Below are positions 10,042 to 19,727 of a stretch of 64,000 nt of DNA, in pieces. A program made the position numbers and the translations under genes. The stretch is from SAR324 cluster bacterium (GTDB lineage: Bacteria > SAR324 > NAC60-12): NCBI GenBank assembly GCA_015232315.1, contig JADFZZ010000002.1, forward strand, positions 124,001 to 188,000, given 5' to 3'. Position 1 is the stretch's first letter, and every line of letters begins with the position of its first letter. The notes beneath the pieces are model-generated. The model had not been told where the DNA came from. It did no database searches and saw nothing but the letters and a program-made list of their open reading frames with translations.

Positions 10042-12390
10042 TCAGGGTGACTTTATTTGGATGGAAACAGAATCAATCGCGTCTAATGTGATTGAAAGAT
10101 TTAAAATACCGTTATGATCCGAACGAGCCTCCTCTATTTCAGGAGGTGTTTTTTCTTCTTTAGTGATGGTCACTGTAAAGAGTGTATCCGGCGATACTTT
10201 CCAGGTCATGTCTCCCGTTCCAAATCCCTGAGCTGTAAATGAAAAATTCTGCATTATTCCTTGCAACCCCCATACCTGCCAGCGGCTTTGAATCAGATAA
10301 GGCACAGAGGCATCGGGTTCCCTGAAATAATCAGCATGGTATTTTACACCTATCACCGGATGTTCTATCTGACTGTCGAGAGCGACATACAGGCTTCCTT
10401 GATGATGCCGTTGTCCAATCACACCTCTGGATCTGGAAAAATCGACGGATTTGAAAGTGGCATGATCAAAGCGAATGGTTTGGAGTTGATGCCGATTTGC
10501 AATGCGCCAGCGATCGGTTCCATCCGGTATCAAACGCGTCGAATAAAAGCTTTGTGCTATTTCCGCGAACTGGTGGGTTGTCACGGGAACAACCTCACTG
10601 GATCGCGCAGTTTCCAGATTTTCAGTCAGAGCCAGAAGACTGGCCAGTTTTTCCCCTGAATACATATGATAATAAACATTAAATGGTTTTAACCGGAAAG
10701 GAGATTCGGTGTTGGCCAAAGTGTGTTTAAGGTAACGGTATCCATGAAAGCGACCACTCCATAAGTCGGTATAGGTATTTTCATTGCTGTTGGATGAATA
10801 GATTTGTCGTTCATTCCCAACAGGTCTGCCAATGGGGGCGACCCACGCATAAGAAGGATATTCACGATCCAGTCGGGTATCACCGCCATTGATATTGGAA
10901 AGGCCGGCCAAACGTGCGGCTCTGATGACTTCTTCGTAAGGTGTTGTGTTTCCTGACCATTGCATGATTTTTGTTTTTTTCCCCGGGGGCGCCAGTTCAT
11001 TAAAATAATTTATGGCGCCTTTAATTTCCTGATCCAGATCGAATTTGCGCGATGCATAGGCCCTGGGAATTTTATAGGGGTCAATGGCAACAGCGGCTTC
11101 CCGGTCTTTATTGGTGAGGATATAATAAAATTGTCTTAAATAATTTTTGTCCCAACCTCGATCAGGATATCTCCGTAATAACGGTTGCTCCTTTTCATCA
11201 GGATTGTGTTCAAAAAAATCCCATTTAAGCATGTGACTGTAAGTATGGTTGCCTATTTCAATATGTTTCAGCAAAAATATTGCCTGCGCGATTTTTTCGC
11301 TTTCTTGAGATCCAGACCAGTTTGCGTCCAGTTCGGCTCCGATGGGGGCAACAGTGGTCGGAAGGTCTGAGTAAGGCAGGAGTATTTTTTCCAGAATCAC
11401 CTGGGATGAAAGAATTTTTTTTTCTTTATATTCCTCTATTTCCGTCACGTTATTCCATCCATCGCCATCAATGTGACTGTAATAAATTCGTCTGCCTGAC
11501 AACGTGTTGGTATCGGGTTTGGGCAAATCATCTGTAGCAAACGCTCGTCTGAAAAACTCAAAAGGGTTGAGATACCATTGGCGGATATCTACGTTGTCAT
11601 CAAACAGGGTGTAAACCCCATAACCCCATGAGACATATCCGCCATTGGGATGGGTGGTCACCAGATGTGCTTCAGACTCGGGATTATTGTATTTTCGAAT
11701 GATTAAATGGGATTGAGTCAATGGGGAGAAGGGAACCATCTGACTGTATTCTGGTTTTATTCCACCAGCCAGTGTGCGTTCAAAGTCATAAGTGTGTTTA
11801 TTTTTATATATTATTTCAACGTTGTAGGTGAGATCTTCCCATTCTCCGGAATAACGTAGTCCTATTCGGTTCATTAACAGATTGATGGAACTGAGAGAAA
11901 GGGCTTGTCCCTTTTTCGTTTCAAAAAAGCCGGGATCTCCCAGAATTACCAGTTTTTTCCCGGCATCAATGGCACGAGAGGCCCAGGTAATGAACGCTTC
12001 AGGATCATCCATACGATCCCCCGCCCGTAACCATGAAAGAATCCCTCTAATGTTCGGATTGTTTTGGATGTCAGGTAATTTTTTCTCCTGAATGTCATGA
12101 TACTCAACCATCAATCCCAGATGATTCAGCGGCATTTCAGCATAAACATGTGTGAACGAATGACGGAGAGCCTCATCGGATTCACTGTTGTAAAGCGCAA
12201 TGATAATACGTGGAATTTCCCCGGATTGTTCTGCCGGCACTTTCATGGAAATTCCGCTTGGTTCAGTTGTTCCTGTCGATTGATAGTTCTGGCCATAGAC
12301 GATCCCGTTATCCCAGACACTCCCTGACAGGAGACATGTCAGAAACATGAGTGAGCAGACTGTGATTTGAAATGATTTAAGGAGGTTCAT
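10042..12390 (-). CDS. pelA: PelA-like polysaccharide deacetylase (C-terminal part of PelA)
   Basis: The frame extends to a TTG at 12432. The ATG at 12390 is preferred because it starts directly with a signal peptide (MNLLKSFQ, hydrophobic core); neither start has a strong ribosome site. With this start the protein has 782 residues. The catalytic domain carries YYSHIDGDGWNN (the Asp pair near residues 308-310) and EIGNHTYSH (metal-binding His 382 and 386). Their spacing matches the Asp528, His600 and His604 set of Pseudomonas PelA. A Rossmann-like segment precedes it and a beta-rich C-terminal domain follows. The expected job is partial de-N-acetylation of Pel polymer in the periplasm. In Pseudomonas PelA this domain is fused to a glycoside hydrolase; here the hydrolase is the separate gene just upstream. 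Confidence 0.85.
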   Translation of the reverse strand: MNLLKSFQITVCSLMFLTCLLSGSVWDNGIVYGQNYQSTGTTEPSGISMKVPAEQSGEIPRIIIALYNSESDEALRHSFTHVYAEMPLNHLGLMVEYHDIQEKKLPDIQNNPNIRGILSWLRAGDRMDDPEAFITWASRAIDAGKKLVILGDPGFFETKKGQALSLSSINLLMNRIGLRYSGEWEDLTYNVEIIYKNKHTYDFERTLAGGIKPEYSQMVPFSPLTQSHLIIRKYNNPESEAHLVTTHPNGGYVSWGYGVYTLFDDNVDIRQWYLNPFEFFRRAFATDDLPKPDTNTLSGRRIYYSHIDGDGWNNVTEIEEYKEKKILSSQVILEKILLPYSDLPTTVAPIGAELDANWSGSQESEKIAQAIFLLKHIEIGNHTYSHMLKWDFFEHNPDEKEQPLLRRYPDRGWDKNYLRQFYYILTNKDREAAVAIDPYKIPRAYASRKFDLDQEIKGAINYFNELAPPGKKTKIMQWSGNTTPYEEVIRAARLAGLSNINGGDTRLDREYPSYAWVAPIGRPVGNERQIYSSNSNENTYTDLWSGRFHGYRYLKHTLANTESPFRLKPFNVYYHMYSGEKLASLLALTENLETARSSEVVPVTTHQFAEIAQSFYSTRLIPDGTDRWRIANRHQLQTIRFDHATFKSVDFSRSRGVIGQRHHQGSLYVALDSQIEHPVIGVKYHADYFREPDASVPYLIQSRWQVWGLQGIMQNFSFTAQGFGTGDMTWKVSPDTLFTVTITKEEKTPPEIEEARSDHNGILNLSITLDAIDSVSIQIKSP

Positions 12391-12439
12391 CGTTGACTTA
12401 TATGGAGTTGATTGTGGTTCAGTGTTTTTCAAAAACTTT

Positions 12440-13279
12440 CTATGGAGTTGTCTGTATTTTCACATGATCCAGTTGAAAATTACCCACATAAGGGATTACT
12501 CCTGATTTTTTTTCTTCCTCAACAATTTTCTCAATCATACTCAGATCATCAGGATTCCAATAATCCAGAGAATAAAGGCCAATATGTGGATTTGTTTTTT
12601 GTATTTCCCGCATTTTTTGAATTCGTATTTTGTACGACTGGTTGGGCTGAAGTTGGTAAGTTTTAGTTTTGGGATCATAAAATGAAAACAGGGATTCACC
12701 CACAATCATATCAGCATAGGGCGCAATGTCATGGATGAGATCGCAGGCACAATTAATCATGAGCATGGTGGAATAATGCATGCGAATTGCCTGGATCAGA
12801 TGAACCGCACTCAGCGACAACCCCTTGTATTTGGGATTGTTCTGTTCAAATCCCATGATTTGCTCTAAAGAATCGAGCATTAAACCCGTGAAACGATCGT
12901 GTAGAATTTCTGGAATAATTTGTTCCAATATCAATTTGGGCCAAAAATCCTGCCTGATATCGACAAACCAGAATCCCGGCTTGTCAGAACTTGGGGCAAT
13001 CAGAATGTTTGCGTCTTTGACTTGTTGAAAATCAGGATCTGATTCATGAATTTGTCCAAGACTGACCCGGGCGAGGATGGTTTTATCCCAGGCCAGCAAT
13101 GCACGAAGCGCAATGTGATTTTTTCCATCCATGACCATCATGTCATAGTCACGAAAGGCTTCTGGAAGGATGTCAGCACCGTTATAAATGATCCAGGAAT
13201 TGGGTTGCTCCGCATGAATGGAAAAAGCGGGCAGTATGATCAGAAAAATAAAAATAGAATGACGGATTGGCAAAAGCAT
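12440..13279 (-). CDS. pelA: PelA-like glycoside hydrolase (GH114/GH166-type domain)
   Basis: The 279-aa product has a signal peptide (IFIFLIILPAFSIHA) and one TIM-barrel domain. Recognisable strands are WIIYNGADI, TILARVSLGQ, GFWFVDIRQDFW, GLMLDSLE and MIVGESLF. The Asp of LDSLE and the Glu of VGESLF are the likely catalytic acids, in line with the endo-alpha-1,4-N-acetylgalactosaminidase domain of PelA. This is the N-terminal half of PelA in other bacteria, encoded here as a free periplasmic enzyme. It is the first gene of the minus-strand pel operon. The 141-bp gap to pelG (13421, plus strand) should hold divergent promoters. Members of this family can cleave Pel and, when released, disperse biofilm; that role is inferred. 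Confidence 0.8.
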   Translation of the reverse strand: MLLPIRHSIFIFLIILPAFSIHAEQPNSWIIYNGADILPEAFRDYDMMVMDGKNHIALRALLAWDKTILARVSLGQIHESDPDFQQVKDANILIAPSSDKPGFWFVDIRQDFWPKLILEQIIPEILHDRFTGLMLDSLEQIMGFEQNNPKYKGLSLSAVHLIQAIRMHYSTMLMINCACDLIHDIAPYADMIVGESLFSFYDPKTKTYQLQPNQSYKIRIQKMREIQKTNPHIGLYSLDYWNPDDLSMIEKIVEEEKKSGVIPYVGNFQLDHVKIQTTP

Positions 13280-13420
13280 ACAATCTCAAAAAAATAATAC
13301 AATAATTCAGAAAATCCGCTGATAAAGTCTTGGGAAATTATCACAGTAAGAATATACAGGTTTCAATTCACATGAAAAGATACATTCTATTGTAATCTAC
13401 CAACATCACTGAAAGATCTC

Positions 13421-14797
13421 ATGGCTGGAATTGGATTTGCTCTGCGAAAACTCACCCGACAGGATAATCTGATGGGGTCCGTACAGGCCTATCTGTATTC
13501 AGCGTTAATCACAACGGGTCCCTGGTTATTCACAATCATCGCGTTGACCAGTATTTTGTATGTTGCGGGGAAGTTTGTCACTATTGATGTGATCAATGAT
13601 TTCCGGCGTATTCTTATCTATAACTTTGCTTTTTCTCTCATCACAACCGGGCCTTTGTATATGGTTGTGACCCGCTTTATGGCAGATTCACTTTATCGAC
13701 GGGATGTGTCAGGCACACCGGGTCTCATGCTGGGTGCTCTGATCGTTTTGTATTTGTTTGAATTGCCATTGTCATGCGCGTTTTATCTGGGTTATGCCAA
13801 CCTCGAATTTGGCACGGCACTGACCGGAATTTTGAATTATATGCTGATTAGTACCGTCTGGATGGTGATTGTGTTCATCTCGGCGTTGCATAATTATGTG
13901 CTGGTGACCGCGGCGTTCGGGGTGGGTATGTTTTCCGGGATTGTTGCCTCATTTTTTTTGGCACAGCGGTTTGGCTCTGCTGGAATTTTGAATAGTTTCA
14001 GTTTTGGACTGGCAGTCATTGTGGCGATTCTGATCAGCCGTATATTTGCTGAATATCCTTATCCTTTCATGAAACCCTTCGAATTTCTGAAATATTTCAA
14101 ACCTTATTATCAACTGGCCTTAAACGGATTGTTTTATAATCTGGCGGCATGGATTGACAAAATTCTAATGTGGTTTGCACCTGAAGCAGATCGTCCTGGC
14201 AGTCTTCTGAATCTTTATCCAAATTATGACACGGCCATGTTTCTGGCATATATTTCAATTATTCCTGCCATGGCCATGTTTACTGTGACGGTAGAAACCA
14301 GTTTTTTTGAAAAATACATTCATTTTTTTCATGGAATTACAGATTATTCCACGCTGGCGCAGATAAGGGATAATCACAAGAACCTGTTGAATAATGTTCT
14401 GCGGAGTTCCAGAAATTTTCTGGTGTTGCAATTGAGTATCTGTGTGTTGGGTATTTTGACCGCACCCCGGATCTTCAGTGCGTTTAACATCAACTTCATG
14501 CAAATTGGTATTTTCAGATTCGGTATCATGGGCGCTTTTTTTCAAATCATGATTATGTTTCTCAGTGTGTTGGTACAATATTTTGATCAGAGAGCCATTG
14601 CACTGCGCATTCAGGTCACCTTTTTTTTAACCAATACCGTGTTTACATTGATCACTTTGAAACTGGGGTTCAAATACTATGGGGCCGGTTATTTTTATGC
14701 GACACTGTTCACGTTTATCATCACCAGTATCCATGTGATGGCATATACAGAAAAATTGATTTTTCATACTTTCGTCACCAACAATATTAAAGATTGA
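13421..14797 (+). CDS. pelG: PelG, membrane component of Pel polysaccharide export
   Basis: The 458-aa product is predicted to have about a dozen transmembrane helices. It begins with the diagnostic MAGIGFALRKL and continues with YLYSALITTGPWLFTI, both typical of PelG, the Wzx/MATE-like inner-membrane protein that works with the PelF glycosyltransferase. Length agrees with the family. It is divergent from the pelA/pelB operon and is followed after 6 bp by a PilZ-domain gene, so both are probably co-transcribed. PelF, PelD and PelE would be needed for a working synthase and are not in the window. Confidence 0.93.
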   Translation: MAGIGFALRKLTRQDNLMGSVQAYLYSALITTGPWLFTIIALTSILYVAGKFVTIDVINDFRRILIYNFAFSLITTGPLYMVVTRFMADSLYRRDVSGTPGLMLGALIVLYLFELPLSCAFYLGYANLEFGTALTGILNYMLISTVWMVIVFISALHNYVLVTAAFGVGMFSGIVASFFLAQRFGSAGILNSFSFGLAVIVAILISRIFAEYPYPFMKPFEFLKYFKPYYQLALNGLFYNLAAWIDKILMWFAPEADRPGSLLNLYPNYDTAMFLAYISIIPAMAMFTVTVETSFFEKYIHFFHGITDYSTLAQIRDNHKNLLNNVLRSSRNFLVLQLSICVLGILTAPRIFSAFNINFMQIGIFRFGIMGAFFQIMIMFLSVLVQYFDQRAIALRIQVTFFLTNTVFTLITLKLGFKYYGAGYFYATLFTFIITSIHVMAYTEKLIFHTFVTNNIKD

Positions 14798-14803
14798 TCA
14801 TGT

Positions 14804-15184
14804 ATGGAAGGGGAACGACATTCTCACCGGGTTCAACAGAAACTGCCATGTCTGATTGTCAATCGTCAAAATCTGCGTTATTGCGAAGGCAAAATAATTG
14901 ATCTGTCCTCTACGGGCATGCTGCTGTCTGGAATGGACTCGCAATTTGCCGTGGTAGGGCATCCTTTGCAGGTAACATTCCTGTTTTTGAGTCTGGATGA
15001 TGAGGAAGAAGAACTGTTTATCAATGCGAATGTGGTGCGGGTGATACCACAGAATGATGATGAGGCCCAACTTGGTGTTCAATTCAAGGATAATACGGAG
15101 CGTATGCGGAAAATGCTGGAAGTATGGTTGACCCTCAAATTTGAACAGGATTGGCGCAAGGAAATACATTACATGTTCAAGTAA
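14804..15184 (+). CDS. PilZ-domain c-di-GMP-binding protein
   Basis: This 126-aa single-domain protein carries both PilZ signature motifs: R-x-x-x-R at the start (GERHSHRV) and D-x-S-x-x-G (IIDLSSTGM). Both are needed for cyclic di-GMP binding, so binding is likely. The remainder is a six-stranded barrel plus a C-terminal helix. It starts 6 bp after pelG. In Pseudomonas, Pel synthesis is switched on by c-di-GMP through PelD; a PilZ protein next to pelG could supply or add to that control. The direct partner is not known. Confidence 0.85.
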   Translation: MEGERHSHRVQQKLPCLIVNRQNLRYCEGKIIDLSSTGMLLSGMDSQFAVVGHPLQVTFLFLSLDDEEEELFINANVVRVIPQNDDEAQLGVQFKDNTERMRKMLEVWLTLKFEQDWRKEIHYMFK

Positions 15185-15323
15185 CAAACAAAAGCATCTT
15201 GTGCCCAGTGCCTGTTATTTGCTATAAATCAAAAAAATGGACGTCTTTAAGACAACCATCTGTCGTTCAACACCGGAAACCGGCATTTTTTCCCTTTCAC
15301 TGATATCAATCCAAAGGAAGACC

Positions 15324-16487
15324 ATGAGTGGCGATCAAGCAACAAAACTGTCCAGTGTGCTATTGGACCAGATGAAACACAGCCTGGACCTGTCGATGGA
15401 GGTTTCTCAGACAGAATTACAGGAAATTGAAGAGGCTACTGATATTATTCAGCGCCACCAGAAAGAATGGGCGGCATTGCGTGAAGATATTGGCACTCGT
15501 CGTCAGGAATTGAAAAAAGATATCCAGATTATGGAAAATCTGCTTCAGGTGAAACGTGAAGAATTGAATCAGCTCAGGATTGAATATGAAAAACGCCGGA
15601 CTCGTCTCGAAGAAAAGCAGATTGAAGAATTGAAACATATGGAAGACCGGCAGCAAGCAAAACGTAATGAGGAAGATGCCCAGATGTCGAATACCCTGAG
15701 CAAGATGCTGGACGATATTGAAAAAAAGCGGGATGAGCGCAGTGTTCAAAAAGAAATTAAGAATAAACGTGAAGAAATGGAGCGCAAACTTCAGGAAGAA
15801 ATGGAACGGTTGCGTCAGGAAAAACTGGCACAACTGGAACAGCAGTTACGCCAGGAAGAAAACCGTTTGACCGAAGAAGCGCATAGAGAAATCAAAACGG
15901 AATCCCTGCTGAGTGTTCCAACGTCTGTTCCTGAAGGGTTGGCTGAGGCCGAGGAGGAAGTGCCCGAAGCGCCTGCCAAAGTTGTCATACCTCCGGCACC
16001 TGTCACAGAAAAAATTGAGACCGTTGCAGAGCCTGTTCCAGTAGTTCCTGTGGTACCAAAAGAAGCTGTGCCTCCGGTCGTTTCTGCGGAAGCAGTGGAC
16101 GAAGAAGGTGAAGAAGGTGAACTGAATTGTAGCCTGGACGATGATATTTTCACACTATACATTGATGAAGGAACTCTGGATGCGGGATCTTACAGTGTGG
16201 TCGGAACACTCCGGGATTTTTTCCAGGAAAATCCGGTGAAGGAATTTCATATTGATCTGGAATCTATAGAATCGTTAACCAGTCGGGTGATTGAACTGGT
16301 ATTAAAGTTGGTGAGCACATTCAGGCATTCTAATTCAATTTCCATCAAAAATGCGTTGGAGCATTTTCTGTCAACGTTTCAGATGTTGGGATTGGATAAA
16401 AATGTAACAATCCACACCATTCCATCGTCTGCTTCAGAAAAGACGACAAAGTCTGAAGAGCAGGATGAAAACGACTGGGATGTTTGA
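15324..16487 (+). CDS. Coiled-coil protein with C-terminal STAS domain
   Basis: The frame opens at an ATG at 15237, but the ATG at 15324 (MSGDQATKLSS) has AAAGGAAG six bases upstream and is preferred. Residues about 10-200 form one long charged coiled coil rich in Glu, Lys, Arg and Gln. A Pro/Val/Glu-rich linker of about 80 residues follows. The last 110 residues form a STAS-like domain (EFHIDLESIESLTSRVIELVLKL) of the anti-sigma-antagonist fold. The usual phosphorylatable serine position reads ESLTS, so it is unclear whether phospho-switching occurs. It is convergent with another STAS gene 3 bp away. STAS proteins act in partner-switching or scaffold complexes; no kinase partner is in the window. 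Confidence 0.6.
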   Translation: MSGDQATKLSSVLLDQMKHSLDLSMEVSQTELQEIEEATDIIQRHQKEWAALREDIGTRRQELKKDIQIMENLLQVKREELNQLRIEYEKRRTRLEEKQIEELKHMEDRQQAKRNEEDAQMSNTLSKMLDDIEKKRDERSVQKEIKNKREEMERKLQEEMERLRQEKLAQLEQQLRQEENRLTEEAHREIKTESLLSVPTSVPEGLAEAEEEVPEAPAKVVIPPAPVTEKIETVAEPVPVVPVVPKEAVPPVVSAEAVDEEGEEGELNCSLDDDIFTLYIDEGTLDAGSYSVVGTLRDFFQENPVKEFHIDLESIESLTSRVIELVLKLVSTFRHSNSISIKNALEHFLSTFQMLGLDKNVTIHTIPSSASEKTTKSEEQDENDWDV

Positions 16488-16490
16488 TGA

Positions 16491-17144
16491 TCAAAAACCC
16501 TTGAATATATTTTTCAGTTCTTCCTGAATGGATTCAAGGGTTTGTTCAGGCTCTTCCGTTGTTTCACGAACCGGCTGGCTTTGTTGTTTAGGCGGGGGAG
16601 GCGGTGTCGGTATGGAGATTGGTTTCTGAGGTTTGGGTGGTTCGGCTTTAACTTCCTGTTTGATTTCCGGTTTTACAGGTGGAACCGGTGCTTCAACTTT
16701 AGCTGGAGCTACAGGTTCTGGCTGCTCAGCTTTGATATTGATTTTAGGAACAAACGATCCCCCCTGACCAGAAAGATGTTTCAGTCCCTCTTCGACACCC
16801 GGAAACTGGCGGCATAATTTGCTGATTCCCACCATGGTAATTACCTTGCCCAGCATGTCATTCACACCTGTGATCACAAAAGGACTTTCCGGTTTTCCAA
16901 ATTCCCGCATGAGTAGAAAAATAAAACCAATGGTCATGCTGGGAAGAAAATTAATTTTTTCCATGTCCAGGATGTAGCCACGGATCGGGTAGTTCGCAAA
17001 CAATTCTTTCAGTTTATCAATAAAGACACCAGTATCCACGGAAACTTTATCTTCCATGAAGTGAAAAACACATATTTCCTGTTCTATTTCACAACTGATT
17101 TCATTGAGCATAGCTTTGGCTTCGGAAAAAGATTTTGTTGACAC
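16491..17144 (-). CDS. STAS-domain protein with proline-rich tail
   Basis: The 217-aa product starts at a GTG at 17144 (a later ATG lies at 17111). Residues about 15-115 form a STAS domain: VFHFMEDKVSVDTG, the helix-forming FIDKLKELF, GYILDMEKINFLPSMTIGFIFLL and FVITGVNDMLGKVITMVGI. The segment NFLPSMTIG occupies the place of the conserved D-x-S-G-x(S/T) phosphosite of anti-anti-sigma factors. The last 90 residues are Pro/Lys/Glu-rich with runs of proline and end in a short amphipathic helix (LESIQEELKNIFKGF), which could be a docking peptide. It faces the coiled-coil STAS gene tail to tail. The two may be functional partners; this is inference. Confidence 0.65.
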   Translation of the reverse strand: MSTKSFSEAKAMLNEISCEIEQEICVFHFMEDKVSVDTGVFIDKLKELFANYPIRGYILDMEKINFLPSMTIGFIFLLMREFGKPESPFVITGVNDMLGKVITMVGISKLCRQFPGVEEGLKHLSGQGGSFVPKINIKAEQPEPVAPAKVEAPVPPVKPEIKQEVKAEPPKPQKPISIPTPPPPPKQQSQPVRETTEEPEQTLESIQEELKNIFKGF

Positions 17145-17377
17145 GTTGCAAATTTATCCTGAGAAAAATAATAAAATTTTATTCCAAAATAATGAAATAT
17201 CTTTATGCAGGTTCATATCTGTGCAGGATCCAAACTACAAGAAAATAAAATAAAATGCTCAATCATCTTGAACTCTGATTATGAATCTATACATTAGCCC
17301 ACCCTCTCAATGAGCGGTTCTATTTTGTTCAGATAAAGATCCAACCTTTTTTCTATCCTTTTTCCCATAAAAAGTCT

Positions 17378-19717
17378 GTGAATATTCAAAAATTATCCAA
17401 TCAAGCCCAACAAATTGTTGAAGAAGAAATTAAATTGCTGGCATTGGTTCGGCAGGGACTTCTGGCTCAATCTGTGCCAGAACAGACCTCCGGCGTTTAT
17501 AATGATATCATAGAATTAAGGAATTCGATCAATGAAGCCCGCACGGAAGACATGCCAACCATTATCGCGGATATGGAGCGCTTGATCCTGCTAACCCAGC
17601 AACAGGAAAAATTAAACACAGTTCAACTGATTAACTCTCAATCTCCGTATTTCGGACATATCAAAATCCGGGAAAAATCAAGAATCCGCAATTTGCTGAT
17701 CGGGGAACAAAACTGCTTTTCATCCCATTTGCCCTGTCCGGTTGTGGATTGGAAGAGTGCGCCAATCAGCATTTTGTATTATCGTTATCGGGAAGAGGAT
17801 GACTATTATGAAGAAATCGGGGATCGCCTCATGGAAGGTGTCATGCTGGCGCGACGGACTCTGTTGTTTCGTAATGGTGAGTTGAGACGTATCACTTCAA
17901 AAGATTATGATCTCATTTGTGATGATGCCGGCGAATGGAACGAAATCCAGGAGCAACACGCAGTTTTGCATGGCGGTAGCGGAACGGCCATTAGAGCAGT
18001 CTCTGCTGTTAAAAAATCCCAAAAAATCAGTGTTGATCGTCATTTGCACCAGATCACCGCATTGCTCGACCCGCATCAATATGACATCATCACTCAACCC
18101 AAAGACGGTGTGATTCTGATTCAGGGAGGTGCCGGTTCAGGAAAAACTACAGTCGCATTGCATCGGTTGGCATATCTGTTGGCACAATACCCCCAGTCGT
18201 TTTTTCCGGAACATGTGATGTGCATGGTGTTCAATACCGCAATTGCCAATTATATTTCGACATTTTTTCCAGCCCTTGGAATTCAGGGGATTAAAACCTG
18301 GACATACCAGCACTGGGCCTCTTCGTTCAGAAAACGATTTTTTCAGGAATTGCCCCATGTCTATTCTCAAAATACACCAGTGAATGTGATTGTCTTCAAG
18401 AAGCATCCGTTTTTAATTCATTGGTTCAAGGAACTGATTCAACGCAGAGAATCAGGCTTTTTAGAGGATGTGCGTGAGAATCTTTCCAAATTCCAGGAAA
18501 CGGAACAGGCCTTTCAATTGTGGGCACGGGTTGATAAAGAACCCTTGATTGATAAAGTGTTGTATCTCAAAGCCTGGCTGGAGAAGAAATCCAGATTTTC
18601 AGACATTCCGCCATGCGAAAATTATGTATTTCAAAAGCGGATGCTGTCAATGTTGGACAATTGGTTTCCCGGAACAGAATCACCCGTTCAGTTGGTCGTT
18701 CAACTTTGGGAAGATGCCTTTATCCATAAAGATACTTTGCAGGAAGCCTGTCAACGCTGGATTCCCGGAGTTTTTTCAGATCAGCAGTTGACTGAAATTG
18801 TGATGTGGGCGGTGAGAAACTATCAGAAACGACAGGCCTCGAAAGGCGATGTCAATCTGGATCCGGATGCGGTGGATTTAAGGTTGTTTGTGGATGACGA
18901 GCCGGCATGTCTGGATGATGAAGACGACACTTTGCTCCTGTTTCTGTACTTGCTCATTATGGGACCTTTTCGGGGTAAACAACAGAAAAGAATCATGTTT
19001 CACCATTTACTGGTGGATGAAGTTCAGGACTTTAGCCCGATGGAATTGCAGGTTCTGGTGTCAATGACTCCGGATCAGCAAAAAAGTATCACCTTTGCGG
19101 GAGACATGGATCAACAGGTCGCAACCGGTTCTGCCTGGAGTAACTGGGATGAACTGTTCAAATATGTGGATTTGCAGGTGAAGCAGTTGACACCGCTGAA
19201 AATTGGTTATCGTTCGACCCATGAAATCATGAATGTGGCAAGAGAGGTGATTGGACCTTACAGTGTCAATGAGGAATGGCAGGCTTATCGGCATGGGGAA
19301 CCAGTATCGCTGTTTTCATTTCAAACCACAGGGCATCTGATCGGCTGGCTTTGTGAAACATTGTTTGATCTCATGATACGGGAACCTGGAGCCAGTGTTG
19401 CGGTGCTGACACGGAATCCTGATTATGCGGACAAGATCTTCATGGGATTGCAAATGGCCGATATTCCTCATTTACGACGCATTGTAGATCAGGAATTTAC
19501 GTTCACACCCGGAATTGAAGTGACGGATATCAAACAGGTGAAAGGACTGGAGTTTGATTATGTGTTGCTGGTGGATGCTGACTCAGGTACTTACGGAATT
19601 GACGTGAAATCAAGAAATTTTATGTATGTTGGCGCGACACGGGCCGCACACCAGTTATGGTTGGCCCATATTGGCAAACCAGCCCCCCTTCTTCCCCTGA
19701 AGATTCTTTCCCAATAA
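17378..19717 (+). CDS. HelD-like superfamily 1 helicase/ATPase
   Basis: The 779-aa product starts at a GTG. An N-terminal coiled coil of about 80 residues precedes the motor, as in HelD (RNA-polymerase-recycling factor) and DNA helicase IV relatives. Walker A GGAGSGKTT lies at residues 250-258 and Walker B/motif II is LLVDEVQDFSP. Motif III-like TFAGDMDQQ and a motif IV-like arginine in YRSTHEIMN are visible. C-terminal motifs are QVKGLEFDYVLLVDAD and YVGATRAAHQLW. The HelD type fits better than UvrD/Rep because of the N-terminal coiled coil and the large insertion between the helicase lobes. It is followed after 10 bp by a YciI-like gene and may lead a short plus-strand operon. Confidence 0.8.
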   Translation: MNIQKLSNQAQQIVEEEIKLLALVRQGLLAQSVPEQTSGVYNDIIELRNSINEARTEDMPTIIADMERLILLTQQQEKLNTVQLINSQSPYFGHIKIREKSRIRNLLIGEQNCFSSHLPCPVVDWKSAPISILYYRYREEDDYYEEIGDRLMEGVMLARRTLLFRNGELRRITSKDYDLICDDAGEWNEIQEQHAVLHGGSGTAIRAVSAVKKSQKISVDRHLHQITALLDPHQYDIITQPKDGVILIQGGAGSGKTTVALHRLAYLLAQYPQSFFPEHVMCMVFNTAIANYISTFFPALGIQGIKTWTYQHWASSFRKRFFQELPHVYSQNTPVNVIVFKKHPFLIHWFKELIQRRESGFLEDVRENLSKFQETEQAFQLWARVDKEPLIDKVLYLKAWLEKKSRFSDIPPCENYVFQKRMLSMLDNWFPGTESPVQLVVQLWEDAFIHKDTLQEACQRWIPGVFSDQQLTEIVMWAVRNYQKRQASKGDVNLDPDAVDLRLFVDDEPACLDDEDDTLLLFLYLLIMGPFRGKQQKRIMFHHLLVDEVQDFSPMELQVLVSMTPDQQKSITFAGDMDQQVATGSAWSNWDELFKYVDLQVKQLTPLKIGYRSTHEIMNVAREVIGPYSVNEEWQAYRHGEPVSLFSFQTTGHLIGWLCETLFDLMIREPGASVAVLTRNPDYADKIFMGLQMADIPHLRRIVDQEFTFTPGIEVTDIKQVKGLEFDYVLLVDADSGTYGIDVKSRNFMYVGATRAAHQLWLAHIGKPAPLLPLKILSQ

Positions 19718-19727
19718 CAGGAGTTTT

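Noticed and set aside
9857-10042. 61-residue minus-strand frame at the start of the PelB TPR gene
   Set aside because: It overlaps the N-terminal membrane anchor of the TPR gene in another frame and has no supporting signal.
15417-16162. Long minus-strand frames opposite the coiled-coil STAS gene
   Set aside because: They are shadows caused by the biased codon composition of the Glu/Lys-rich and Pro/Ala-rich regions; the plus-strand gene has a ribosome site and domains.
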